DNA from: Acidobacteriota bacterium
GTDB lineage: Bacteria > Acidobacteriota > Vicinamibacteria > Vicinamibacterales > CAVVIG01
Direction: 5' to 3'
Assembly: GCA_003222535.1 (NCBI GenBank)
Contig: QHWJ01000232.1
Location: 1 to 64,000, forward strand
Length of the DNA stretch: 64,000 bases
Translations under genes and position numbers: made by a program
Shown here: positions 26,138 through 35,031 of the stretch, one piece after another
How the letters are laid out: each line of letters begins with the position of its first letter
How positions within the stretch are numbered: position 1 is the stretch's first letter
Notes under the pieces: generated by a model
Seen by the model: only the letters and a program-made list of their open reading frames with translations
What the model was told of the DNA's origin: nothing
Databases searched by the model: none

Positions 26138-29054
26138 CACCGACGTAATCCTTTCGGCAGACCGATGCAAAGCTGCAGCTCTCGCAACGATACACGTCGT
26201 CCGGCATCGGCGGGAACTCGCCACGCGCGATGGCGTCGACCGTGTCGGCGAGCCGCTGCTGAGCGTCGGCCAGCACTTTCACGCGATCGGCCGCCGACGA
26301 GAAGAGCGGGACCACGCGCCGCGGTCCTTTGAAGGCGAGGAACACGGCTTCACCAAGCGTCCAGGTTCGCCCCCTGTGCCCGGCGAGCCGCTGCTCGGCG
26401 CACAGGCTGTAGATCGGAAGCTGCAGCGCCCTGCCGCGTTTCGGCGGCCACCCGAGCTTGTAGTCGATCAGGCGGAATGATCCATCCTCGAGAAGATCGA
26501 GGCGGTCCGCCTTGCCGCGGAGGGCGATGGCGCGCGGCCCATCGGCCGTGGCGATCGAGAGCTCCCCGTCCAGCCGCCGCTCGAGCAGACGCTCGACGAC
26601 GGCGATGGGACGTTCGGCTTCCATGCGAAGGACCGCTTCTCCAAGCCCCGCGGCGGCTGGCGATCCGAGCAGTCGCGTCCGCTCCAGCCCCGCTTCGGCG
26701 GCCGGCAGGCGCTCGAGCGCGCCATCGACGACGGCGGTGAACATGTCGCGCGCGTCATCGAGATTCTCCGGCGTGATGGCCCGGTGCCCGGCGTCCTGCC
26801 ACGCCGCGAAGAACGTCTGGAACACGTCGTGCACGAACTGCCCCTGACGCCGCGGATCCATCACCTCCTCGTCCTCGGGCTCTTCCTCGATCTTCAGCAC
26901 GTGCTGCGCGAAGAACTTGAACGGGCAGTCGAGATACGTCTCGATCGCGCTGACCGACCAGGCGCGCGCCGGCACGTCGCGCGCGGTGCCGTGATAGTCC
27001 GGACCGTCCGCCGGCGACCGGCCCGTTCGCAGCTCGGCCCAGACGCGCGCTTCTCCCTCGAACGGATCGAGCGCGATCGGCTCCAGTGCCAGCGCTTCGT
27101 CGGCGAAGATGCGGGCATTGTCGAACGGCGTTCCCGCGACGGTCGACAACCGCGCCCGCGGAATCTCGTCGAGCTGCATCGACCGCGACACGAGCGCGTC
27201 CTCGTCCAGCGTGAACGTCGACACGATCGTCCGGCGCGACGCGCACGTCAGCAGGTCGAGAAAGCGCGCGTCGTCCGCCGCACGCCGATCCTTCTCCGAC
27301 GGCCATCCCAGCGACGCGAGGAGCGACGGCGGATAGAAGATGTTCCGCCGCGGCCGCTCCGGCCAATCCGGCTCGATGACGCCGACAATCGCCACGTCGT
27401 CGAAATCTCCGTAGCGCACGGCCCGGTCGTCGAGCAGAAACAGACCCGCGCCGGCCGATTGCTGGACGAAGGTCTGCTCGCCGATCCACCGTCGCACGGC
27501 GATCCCCACGTCGTCCACGGTCCAGGGCGGATCGTCGTGCGCCGCGTGAACGGCGGTGAGCGCGCTCAGCATGTCGACCACCGCCGCCCGCGCGCGTCGC
27601 TCGCGAGAAGCGTATGGGTCGTCATCGGCGATGGGACGCGAATGCGCCGACCAGAACGCCAGCAGCCGCGCGATCTGCGTCGACGCGGGGAGGGACGTGG
27701 CCAGCGGCGCGAGCTCGCGCGCCGCGGCAAGTGCCGCGTGCAGCGCCGGGAACGAAGCCGCTGAATGCCATTCCGTTGCCAGCGCTTCCAGCCGATCGAG
27801 GTCGCCGAGGTACCGCGCCTGGCTCAACGCGCGGTCGAGCGCGCTGACCGACTCACGCGTGACATCCGCGTCGCCGTCACCGAACGTGAAATGCGGCGAT
27901 CGCAGCAGGGCGACCAGCGTGCCGCGCGAAAAATCCGCCGCGACCGTCTCCAGCACGAGGTCGATGGCGGCCGCCGTCGGCTCGGCGGCGAGCGGCAGCG
28001 CGTCGGATGACTGATACGGGATGCCCGCCGCGCGGAAAACCTCCGCGGCGAGATACAGGTAAGGGAGCGGACGCTTGAACACGACCGCCGTGCGAGCCAG
28101 CGGCACCGCGTCACCGGTCCGCTTGTCGGCTTTCAAGCGGCGCGCAATCGCGACGAGCTCCTCTTCTCGATCGCGCAGCGTCCACCACGGCTCGTCGGTG
28201 GACGCGTCCGGCGGCGTGATCAGGGCCGGCCCGAAAGCCTGCACGACACCTGGTGATGAAACCTCTTCGAGTCCCGGCCACCAGGTGTGCAGCCGTTCGT
28301 GAAAGCCGGACGCGAGAACCCGCTCGGTCGACACGATGTCGAGCGCCTCGAGTCCGGGAATCCGCGTCAGAAGATCGAAGTCGGCGGCGTACAGACCGTC
28401 TGCATCCGCGATCCAGTCAGCGACGGTGACAATGACGTGGCGGATCGGATCGGCAGATGGCTCGGCCATGAGCCGTTCACGGAGCGTGTGCTCGTCGCAT
28501 GCGCCCGAATCGCGCACCCGACGCTCGTACTCGCGAAACGCCCCGGCCAGAAACCGCGTCTGCTTCCGCAAGCGCTCGGCGGCCCGATCGGCGTCGTCCA
28601 GGCCGAGCGCCTCGTCGATCAGCTCCTCGAACCGCTTCACCTGCTGCGATTGGCGGCGCAGATGATCGTAGAAGCGGAGCATCTCGGCGATCAGGCCGGG
28701 CCGGAGCTGAAATGACAGCTCGCCTCCGGCGGCGGCCGCGGCGCGTGCGGCGCCCTGAGTGATGACATCGCGTTCCAATGCGCTGAGCCGGCGCGGCGGA
28801 TTTGTCAGTCGATCGTGCAGCCGGTCGTACAGTTCATCACGAGTGACGATGTCGGGTCCGTCGAGCGCGCGTTGCAACTGACGCGCGGCTCCGCGCGTCG
28901 GGACCACGACCAGGACGGGTTCAGGGTTCAGGGTTCCGGGTTCCGGGCTCAGAGCTCCAGGTTCAGGGGTCAGCGTGACGAGATTTACGATGACGTGTCG
29001 GAAGGCGTGCAGTCCGGGGACGCGGATGAGCTGCGTGCGGCGAGGCGTGATCAC
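26130..29054 (-). CDS. AddB-like PD-(D/E)XK nuclease with Fe-S cysteines
   Basis: SAIETYLDCPFKFFAQHVLKI...FRLIDYKLGWPPKRGRALQLPIYSLCAEQ...VYRCESCSFASVCRKD. Confidence 0.88.
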   Translation of the reverse strand: MITPRRTQLIRVPGLHAFRHVIVNLVTLTPEPGALSPEPGTLNPEPVLVVVPTRGAARQLQRALDGPDIVTRDELYDRLHDRLTNPPRRLSALERDVITQGAARAAAAAGGELSFQLRPGLIAEMLRFYDHLRRQSQQVKRFEELIDEALGLDDADRAAERLRKQTRFLAGAFREYERRVRDSGACDEHTLRERLMAEPSADPIRHVIVTVADWIADADGLYAADFDLLTRIPGLEALDIVSTERVLASGFHERLHTWWPGLEEVSSPGVVQAFGPALITPPDASTDEPWWTLRDREEELVAIARRLKADKRTGDAVPLARTAVVFKRPLPYLYLAAEVFRAAGIPYQSSDALPLAAEPTAAAIDLVLETVAADFSRGTLVALLRSPHFTFGDGDADVTRESVSALDRALSQARYLGDLDRLEALATEWHSAASFPALHAALAAARELAPLATSLPASTQIARLLAFWSAHSRPIADDDPYASRERRARAAVVDMLSALTAVHAAHDDPPWTVDDVGIAVRRWIGEQTFVQQSAGAGLFLLDDRAVRYGDFDDVAIVGVIEPDWPERPRRNIFYPPSLLASLGWPSEKDRRAADDARFLDLLTCASRRTIVSTFTLDEDALVSRSMQLDEIPRARLSTVAGTPFDNARIFADEALALEPIALDPFEGEARVWAELRTGRSPADGPDYHGTARDVPARAWSVSAIETYLDCPFKFFAQHVLKIEEEPEDEEVMDPRRQGQFVHDVFQTFFAAWQDAGHRAITPENLDDARDMFTAVVDGALERLPAAEAGLERTRLLGSPAAAGLGEAVLRMEAERPIAVVERLLERRLDGELSIATADGPRAIALRGKADRLDLLEDGSFRLIDYKLGWPPKRGRALQLPIYSLCAEQRLAGHRGRTWTLGEAVFLAFKGPRRVVPLFSSAADRVKVLADAQQRLADTVDAIARGEFPPMPDDVYRCESCSFASVCRKDYVGDV
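28918..28976 (-). repeat. GGTTCAGGGTTCCGGG tandem-like repeat inside addB-like gene
   Basis: ggttcagggttcagggttccgggttccgggctcagagctccaggttcaggggtcag; encodes LTPEPGALSPEPGTLNPEPV. Confidence 0.8.
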
Positions 29055-30442
29055 CTGAGTTGAGGCAGACGCAGCAGCGTTTGAATGTCGGTGCGCGCCT
29101 GGGCGCCCAGCATCAGCGCGCCCGCGGCCGCAGACGAAGCGTCCCAGGCGCGCGCCATGTCGCCAGCGAGCGCCGCCTCACGGCGGATCTCGGCGGCGTT
29201 GCCCGCGAGCTGCGCTGCGCTGATGAGCAATGCGTGCGCTGCCGCGAGCTCGTCGGGCGGCGCGATCGCCGACGCCAGTGTCAGGATCGCCGACACGTTG
29301 AGCTGAATGGCGGCCAGCGCCGCCGGGGGCGACCCGGAAAGCGCCTTGATGTTCTCGAGCGACGGCTTCAAGAGCGCGAAGAGATCGATCGGCTTGCGGA
29401 TCGCCTCGCGGTAGCGGCCCAGCACCGGTGCCCGCAACGCCCACCGATCGCGTGCCAGCCGAAGCTGCCGCGCCGCGTCGAGCTTGGCTTCAACTGCGGT
29501 CACCAGCGCCTTGACAGCGTCCGCCCGCTGCGCGCCGAGGGCGGCGTCGCGCTGTGGAATCTCGCGCAGCAAGCGCTCGAGGCCGCGGACGTCCGCCAGC
29601 CGGGCCCGACGGTTCGCCAACGTCATGGTCCGCGCCGTCAGCGACTGATACGTCCGGTCGATACGAAGCTCAGCCAGAACCGCCGCCAGCGTCTCCTCGC
29701 GCGTGCTCTCCGCCCAGTCGGCGGGCAGCGCGTCAATCTCGCTATCGATGGTCGCGACGGCCGTCGCCAGAAGCGAGGTGCGCTCGGACGCGCTGTCCAC
29801 GGCCCGCGCCGCGGCGAGCACCTGCTCAATCGCCTGCACCGGCGTGGGCGGGGGCAACAGCGGCTCCACGATGGTGGGGGGATCGGCAAAGGCCGAGAGG
29901 GTCAGGTCGAACCGGCCCGGGCTCCTCGCGGCGCGCAGATCGGCAATCGCTTCATCGAGCAGCGACAACATCTGCCGAACCTCGGCCTGCCGGTAATTGA
30001 AATGATTCTGGGGCCAGTCGGCGAGCGTCTTCCGCGCACGCTCGACAAGCGCCAGCCGCTCGGCGGCGTCGGTCGTGTGCCCGACGGCGTTCAACGTCAG
30101 CGCCACATCGTTCGACAGCGCCGCGTAATCGTTCTCGGCCTGCGTCTCGACGTAATGGGTGGTGCGGGCGGTCGCGGCGTAGCGGTTCGTCCGGTCCCAG
30201 TCAACGCGCGCGGCCGGCAGATTCACCAGTTGCAGCGGCGGATTCGGTATGGCCGCGGTCGGCATCGAGAAGATGATGCGATCGCCGACACGCGCGGGCT
30301 CGCCATAGCTTACAAGCGACGTGCCGTCCGTCAAAAAGACGCGCAGCAGCGTCGCGTCGTCGTTGGCGGCGGCTGCCGCGGAGCGGACCGGAACGACAAG
30401 AGCCGCCGAAAGGACTGCGGCCGCCATCGCGCGGCTGTGCAT
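29051..30442 (-). CDS. Secreted hypothetical protein, co-oriented and overlapping with AddB-like gene
   Basis: MHSRAMAAAVLSAALVVPVRSAAAAANDDATLLRVFLTDGTSLVSYGEPARVGDRIIFSMPT; signal peptide, alpha-rich; 4-nt overlap with next gene. Confidence 0.75.
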   Translation of the reverse strand: MHSRAMAAAVLSAALVVPVRSAAAAANDDATLLRVFLTDGTSLVSYGEPARVGDRIIFSMPTAAIPNPPLQLVNLPAARVDWDRTNRYAATARTTHYVETQAENDYAALSNDVALTLNAVGHTTDAAERLALVERARKTLADWPQNHFNYRQAEVRQMLSLLDEAIADLRAARSPGRFDLTLSAFADPPTIVEPLLPPPTPVQAIEQVLAAARAVDSASERTSLLATAVATIDSEIDALPADWAESTREETLAAVLAELRIDRTYQSLTARTMTLANRRARLADVRGLERLLREIPQRDAALGAQRADAVKALVTAVEAKLDAARQLRLARDRWALRAPVLGRYREAIRKPIDLFALLKPSLENIKALSGSPPAALAAIQLNVSAILTLASAIAPPDELAAAHALLISAAQLAGNAAEIRREAALAGDMARAWDASSAAAGALMLGAQARTDIQTLLRLPQLR

Positions 30443-30670
30443 GAAGTTTCAAGCGTAGTGTGCACTTCGAATCAGGTCAAGCTGTGGAAAACCTGTTGAT
30501 GACTGGTGCATTTCCTGTGCACGAGCGGCCGCGCGAATTTTTTTTCAGGGCCCCTGCGCTCGGAAAAACGGAGATGGGTACAGCGTGTGGGCGCTTTCGT
30601 CGCTCGCTTCGCTTGATCCGCGCCGGCCGTTGCGTACAATTCGCTCCGCTCGACAATCGCATCGCACACC

Positions 30671-30910
30671 GTGACCGCCGACGTTCATCGCTTCGAAGAA
30701 TCCATCGCCGGACGCCCGTATCTCATCGAGGTCGCCCCTGTCTCGAAGGATCGGTGGCGAGCCCACATCGTCAGAATCCCTGGTGTGCCGACGGCGCTGA
30801 TGCCCTTCTACGGTCCGACGCCGATCGAAGCCGCGCGACAGCTCTGCGACTGGCTGACGCGAGCGCACGCGCGCGCGTCGACCCCCACGGGCCAGGCCGG
30901 GTCGGTGTAG
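30671..30910 (+). CDS. Small conserved-looking hypothetical protein (79 aa)
   Basis: FEESIAGRPYLIEVAPVSKDRWRAHIVRIPGVPTALMPFYGPTPIEAARQLCDWLTRAH. Confidence 0.55.
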   Translation: MTADVHRFEESIAGRPYLIEVAPVSKDRWRAHIVRIPGVPTALMPFYGPTPIEAARQLCDWLTRAHARASTPTGQAGSV

Positions 30911-31031
30911 GATCCGGGGCATGAGAGCCCCCGCCGCTGCCCTCATTCCTGCGCTCGCGCCGTCGTCGATGCCGCTCGGCGGCCAGGCCGGAAAACCGCG
31001 GGGTCCAGGGCAGCGTCAGGGGTAGGGACGA

Positions 31032-32294
31032 ATGCGGCCGCATCGTGCCGGTTTCGTGCTCGTCACCGTTCTCGCTGTGTGCGCCCCGCGTCCGGCTCAG
31101 CCAATGGAGGGCGGGCCTTTCCGGCGAGCCGGTCGCCCGGCTGACCAGCCTCCGCCAAGGCTTCGGCGGTCCGCCGTAGCTTTAGCGAAGGCGGAACGCG
31201 TCGCGCTCCACGCAGTCCCCGGAGGGCGAGAAGACAGGCAGGCGCAAGCGGCTTCCTCGGCAGAGGGTCAGCAGCCGTCACAGGCGGCAGCCGCTCGCGT
31301 CCGACTCGTCGCCACGGGCGGCACGATCTCCAACCGCACCGGCGGCCGTCTCACGGCCGAAGAGCTGGTGCAATCGATGCCGGGCCTCGAGCGTTACGTC
31401 CGGCCCGAGTTCGAACAGTTCTCCAATGTGGCCAGCAGCGAGCTGACGCTCGATCAGTGGCTCGCGCTTGCCAGGCGGTTGAACGAGATCTTCGCGACCG
31501 ACGCGGGCATCAGCGGCCTGGTCGTCACGAGCGGCACCGACACGCTGGAAGAGCTCGCCTATTTCCTCAACCTCACCGTGCGCAGCGAGAAGCCGGTCGT
31601 CGTGGTGGGGTCCATGCGCAATCCCAGCGCGCTCGGCTACGAAGGCGCGGCCAACCTGCTCGAAGGCTTCCGCGTGGCCGCCTCGGAAGACGCGCGGGGC
31701 AAGGGCGTTCTGGTCGTGCTCAACGACGAGATCAACGCGGCGCGCGAGGTGACCAAGACCGACGCGCTGCGGCTGGGCACGTTCCAGACGCGCGGTTATG
31801 GCGTGCTCGGCGTGATCGATGCGGATCGCGCCGTCTTCTATCGCAACGTGGTCAAACGCCACACCGCGAAGAGCGAGTTCGACGTGAGGTCGGTGACGAG
31901 GCTGCCCCGTGTCGACGTGCTCATGGTGTATCAGGGAGCCGACGGCGATCTGATCAAGGCGGCCGCGGACGCGGGCGCCCGCGGCATCGTCATGGCCGCG
32001 GCGGGCGCTGGAGCGACGAGCGGGACGCAGCAGGCCGGCATCACGTACGCTCTCAAGAAAGGCGTCCTCGTCGTGACGACGACGAGAGCGGGCAGCGGAC
32101 GAATTGCGCCGCGGCGCGGACCCGACGCGGCGCAGCCCGCGCGGAGCGTCACCGATCCGCTGACGGCGTTCGAACGGGCCCGTCGAATCGCCGGCGAGGA
32201 TCTGTCGCCCGTCAAGGCGCGAGTTCTCCTGATGCTGGCGCTGACACGCACCACCGATCCCGCCGAGATACAGCGGATGTTTCTCGAGTACTGA
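31032..32294 (+). CDS. Type II L-asparaginase family protein with repeat-derived N-terminal insert
   Basis: VRLVATGGTISNRTGG...GLVVTSGTDTLEELAYFLNLTV...VLVVLNDEINAAREVTKTDALRLGTF. Confidence 0.9.
   Translation: MRPHRAGFVLVTVLAVCAPRPAQPMEGGPFRRAGRPADQPPPRLRRSAVALAKAERVALHAVPGGREDRQAQAASSAEGQQPSQAAAARVRLVATGGTISNRTGGRLTAEELVQSMPGLERYVRPEFEQFSNVASSELTLDQWLALARRLNEIFATDAGISGLVVTSGTDTLEELAYFLNLTVRSEKPVVVVGSMRNPSALGYEGAANLLEGFRVAASEDARGKGVLVVLNDEINAAREVTKTDALRLGTFQTRGYGVLGVIDADRAVFYRNVVKRHTAKSEFDVRSVTRLPRVDVLMVYQGADGDLIKAAADAGARGIVMAAAGAGATSGTQQAGITYALKKGVLVVTTTRAGSGRIAPRRGPDAAQPARSVTDPLTAFERARRIAGEDLSPVKARVLLMLALTRTTDPAEIQRMFLEY
31140..31210. repeat. Dispersed element CTGACCAGCCTCCGCCAAGGCTTCGG..., copy 3 (inside asparaginase ORF)
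   Basis: ctgaccagcctccgccaaggcttcggcggtccgccgtagctttagcgaaggcggaacg. Confidence 0.88.
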
Positions 32295-32423
32295 CGTTCG
32301 GCGCGCAGCCGGGGCACACTTGAGACTCGTGGACCAGACCGGGCGAGTTGGAACCGCGTCGTGCTGTGGTTGCGGCACCTCGGAGAACTCGAGGCGCGCG
32401 TGGGGTGAGCTCCAGTTTTTCGC

Positions 32424-32738
32424 TCATGGGTTGACGCGCGTGAGCCAGTACAGCGGCCGACGTTTGGCGTGGGCGACAGCCAGGATGAGCAGGTGCTGCT
32501 CGTGCTGTTCGAACGCGATCAGGTGGGGAAATCGTTGGATGGCCGCCTTGCGGATCAGCCGGCCTGCTGCCCGCGTGCCCGGCCATGCCGGGTAGGATTC
32601 TGGGGCGGCGCCAATTCGATCGAACGTAGCCGAAACCTCGGCGATGAACTCGCCACCCAATCCTGACCGTCGCTCGTCGTACCAAAGCGCAGCGCTGCGA
32701 AGCTCGGCACGCGCTTCACGATGAAGTTCGAGGCGCAC
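32424..32738 (-). CDS. RelE/ParE family toxin
   Basis: LELHREARAELRSAALWYDERRSGLGGEFIAEVSATFDRIGAAPESYPAW...RRFPHLIAFEQ-type ParE profile (RFPHLIAFEQHEQHLLILAVAHAKRRPLYW). Confidence 0.88.
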   Translation of the reverse strand: MRLELHREARAELRSAALWYDERRSGLGGEFIAEVSATFDRIGAAPESYPAWPGTRAAGRLIRKAAIQRFPHLIAFEQHEQHLLILAVAHAKRRPLYWLTRVNP

Positions 32739-32967
32739 GCCGCTGCTCGAGTTCCTTCAGGATCTCGGTTCGCGCGGTCTCCCAGCTGATCGTCTGAACC
32801 CGACCTTCAGCGACCTCTTGTGAACGCCGTTCCAGCTCAGTCGCCCATGCAATGGCGACTTCATCGTCCGACTCCTCCAGGCTTGAAAGCAGTTCCTCTG
32901 CAACACGAGCGCGGTCAGCGCGAGTAAGGCGCAGGGCCTCGGCCAGCAGCTCGTCCGTCGACATCAC
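32716..32967 (-). CDS. Addiction module antitoxin component (TIGR02574-like)
   Basis: STDELLAEALRLTRADRARVAEELLSSLEESDDEVAIAWATELERRSQEVAEGRVQTISWE; overlaps toxin gene. Confidence 0.85.
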   Translation of the reverse strand: MMSTDELLAEALRLTRADRARVAEELLSSLEESDDEVAIAWATELERRSQEVAEGRVQTISWETARTEILKELEQRRAPRTSS

Positions 32968-33110
32968 GTCAGTGTAGCATCGGTCCCGAAGTGTGCTCCG
33001 ATCGATCTTTCGGGGCTTGCGAGTTTGCTCTGTTCGTCAAGCTGGTTGGAACCGGCACAACGCGGCCGGTTTTCGACTACTTACGTCCAGTTTCGGAGGG
33101 CAAAAAGATT

Positions 33111-33186
33111 TGGTGGACCAGACCGGGATCGAACCGGTGACCTCATGAATGCCATTCATGCGCGCTCCCAACTGCGCTACTGGCCC
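33111..33186 (-). tRNA. tRNA-Ala (anticodon GGC)
   Basis: Reverse strand GGGCCAGTAGCGCAGTTGGGAGCGCGCATGAATGGCATTCATGAGGTCACCGGTTCGATCCCGGTCTGGTCCACCA folds as cloverleaf; loop ATGGCAT. Confidence 0.93.
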
Positions 33187-33290
33187 ACGCGGATGAAGTC
33201 TTGACAGTCACCTCCATCGTAACCCCCCGAAGGGGCAGGATCAAACAACTGTTTTTGGGCAACAAATCGTCGAACCCACTCGATCCAGCG

Positions 33291-33911
33291 CTACCGACGG
33301 CCTCCGCCGCCGCTCGAGCGATCGGCAATCCTCTTCAAATAGTCCCCTTCTGTATCTATGTCGGTAAACGCCCCCTCGTCGGCGACCTCGAGGTCCCCGG
33401 CCGGCGACGCGTGCGCGCGCACAAGCGGCTTGGCGCCAGCGGATGGATCGGCCGCGCGCAGCGCGTCGAACAACGATCGATCGATGAGCAGCGGGTGGCC
33501 ATGGCGCGTGCCGGACGTTGGACGCACGACCGGCGCGCGCGTGCGCCGGTAACGTTCGAGGACGGCGCGAACCGTCGAGGCCGACACGAGCGGCACGTCC
33601 ACGAGCGTCACAAGCACGGCCGCAACCCCCGGCCGATCGACGACGCCGAGGCCCGCGACGAGCGACGAGAGCTGCCCGCGGTCGTACTCGCGATTCGCCA
33701 CGAAACGGGCCGGCAGGCCGCTCTCTGCAAAATGGCTGACGATCGCGTCCGCGTCATGCCCCACCACGATGATCACATCGTCCACTCCGGCCTCGAGAAG
33801 CGTCCGCACGATGCGCGTCAGGAACGAGTCACCGCCGTCGAGCGGCAGCATCGCCTTGGCGCGCCCCATCCGCGACGATCGGCCGGCCGCCAGCACAATC
33901 GCGGGAATCAC
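33291..33911 (-). CDS. MobA-like nucleotidyltransferase
   Basis: VIPAIVLAAGRSSRMGRAKAMLPLDGGDSFLTRIVRTLLEAGVDDVIIVVGHDAD; GTRHGHPLLIDRSLFDAL. Confidence 0.88.
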   Translation of the reverse strand: MIPAIVLAAGRSSRMGRAKAMLPLDGGDSFLTRIVRTLLEAGVDDVIIVVGHDADAIVSHFAESGLPARFVANREYDRGQLSSLVAGLGVVDRPGVAAVLVTLVDVPLVSASTVRAVLERYRRTRAPVVRPTSGTRHGHPLLIDRSLFDALRAADPSAGAKPLVRAHASPAGDLEVADEGAFTDIDTEGDYLKRIADRSSGGGGRR

Positions 33912-33940
33912 CCGGCCAATGTTATAGAATCGCCGGGTAT

Positions 33941-34132
33941 ATGGGCGACGCCGATCTCCACATCCGCTGTCAGCGCTGCGGCGCGGAAATGGAGATGCGC
34001 GACCCGGGCCCCGGGATGCCCTGGACACCTGATCAGTTCTGGGTCTGCAATCGATGCGGACGTCACTTCTGGACCACGTACCCGCCACCCAACCGCGAGA
34101 AGGCAAAGCCCGCCACCGAGCCGGTCTCGTGA
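33941..34132 (+). CDS. Small zinc-ribbon protein (63 aa)
   Basis: MGDADLHIRCQRCGAEMEMRDPGPGMPWTPDQFWVCNRCGRHFWTTYPPP. Confidence 0.65.
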   Translation: MGDADLHIRCQRCGAEMEMRDPGPGMPWTPDQFWVCNRCGRHFWTTYPPPNREKAKPATEPVS

Positions 34133-34143
34133 TAACCAGCTCC

Positions 34144-34311
34144 ATGGGTCACCCACCGATGCTTCGATATCATCTTGATGAGGATCTCGACGAGGATCCG
34201 GATGATGATGATGAAGACGACGAGGACGACGAAGACGATTTGGATGACGAAGACGACGAGGACGAAGACACCGAAACGTGGCAGGTATCGGTTGGACTGC
34301 CGTTCCCCTAA
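34144..34311 (+). CDS. Highly acidic small protein (55 aa)
   Basis: MGHPPMLRYHLDEDLDEDPDDDDEDDEDDEDDLDDEDDEDEDTETWQVSVGLPFP. Confidence 0.6.
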   Translation: MGHPPMLRYHLDEDLDEDPDDDDEDDEDDEDDLDDEDDEDEDTETWQVSVGLPFP

Positions 34312-34496
34312 AGGTCAGAGAGTGCTTGACTTCGGGTGCTGAACTGCCTAGACTGACCCCGGTTTACCAGCTCAGCTTACGCTGGACTCTCTCGGCCGGC
34401 CGCGCGTCCGACGGTTTGTGACCCTTCGCAGCCGCCCGCAACCGGCTGAGATCCCTTGGGATATCCCCGGGGGTTCGGAACGGAGGGCTTGGGGTT

Positions 34497-34703
34497 ATGC
34501 CAACCGGGACAATTGCACGGCTCCTGATCGACAAGGGCTTCGGCTTCATCCGCGACGAAAGCGGAATCGAACACTTCTTCCACCGCAGCTCCGTGCGTAA
34601 CGCCGTGTTCGAGCTGCTGCGAGAAGGCCAGCGTGTCGAGTTCACCCCGGAAGACTCGCAAAAAGGACCACGCGCCGGCGACGTCCGTCTGATCGAAGGC
34701 TGA
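34497..34703 (+). CDS. Cold-shock domain protein
   Basis: MPTGTIARLLIDKGFGFIRDESGIEHFFHRSSVRNAVFELLREGQRVEFTPEDSQKGPRAGDVRLIEG. Confidence 0.88.
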   Translation: MPTGTIARLLIDKGFGFIRDESGIEHFFHRSSVRNAVFELLREGQRVEFTPEDSQKGPRAGDVRLIEG

Positions 34704-34796
34704 TCTCACCTGCGTCTGCGGGTTGCGGATTGGAGATTCAGACGAGTCTGCAATCGCGCGCAATCCGCATTCCTCAATCCGCAATACAATCTTTTC

Positions 34797-34893
34797 GGAA
34801 GTGAACGGGGCCCGGTGGCCCTCCCGGTCTTCAAAATCGGTCGCTCCCCGCTCACGCGGGGGGGCTGGGTTCGACTCCCAGGCGCTTCCGCCA
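34797..34893 (+). tRNA. selC: tRNA-Sec (selenocysteine, anticodon TCA)
   Basis: GGAAGTGAACGGGGCCCGGTGGCCCTCCCGGTCTTCAAAATCGGTCGCTCCCCGCTCACGCGGGGGGGCTGGGTTCGACTCCCAGGCGCTTCCGCCA; long variable arm, CTTCAAAA anticodon loop, extended acceptor stem. Confidence 0.92.
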
Positions 34894-35031
34894 GCCTTCG
34901 CTCGATGCCTCAACAGAGCGAGCTTCGGCTGGCAAGCCACGCGAAGTGCCTCAACACAGGCGAGCTTCGGCTGGCAAGCCACGCGAAGGGTGTCCGCCGA
35001 AGCGCGACGCGCGAAGGCGGACCTCACGTTC
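34893..35031. repeat. Tandem 29-bp GCGAGCTTCGGCTGGCAAGCCACGCGAAG x2 plus GTCCGCCGAAGC...GCGAAGGCGGAC palindrome
   Basis: Read directly downstream of tRNA-Sec. Confidence 0.85.

Noticed and set aside
23078-26332. 1084-aa + strand ORF
   Set aside because: Antisense of the AddA-like gene; no recognisable domains and biased composition
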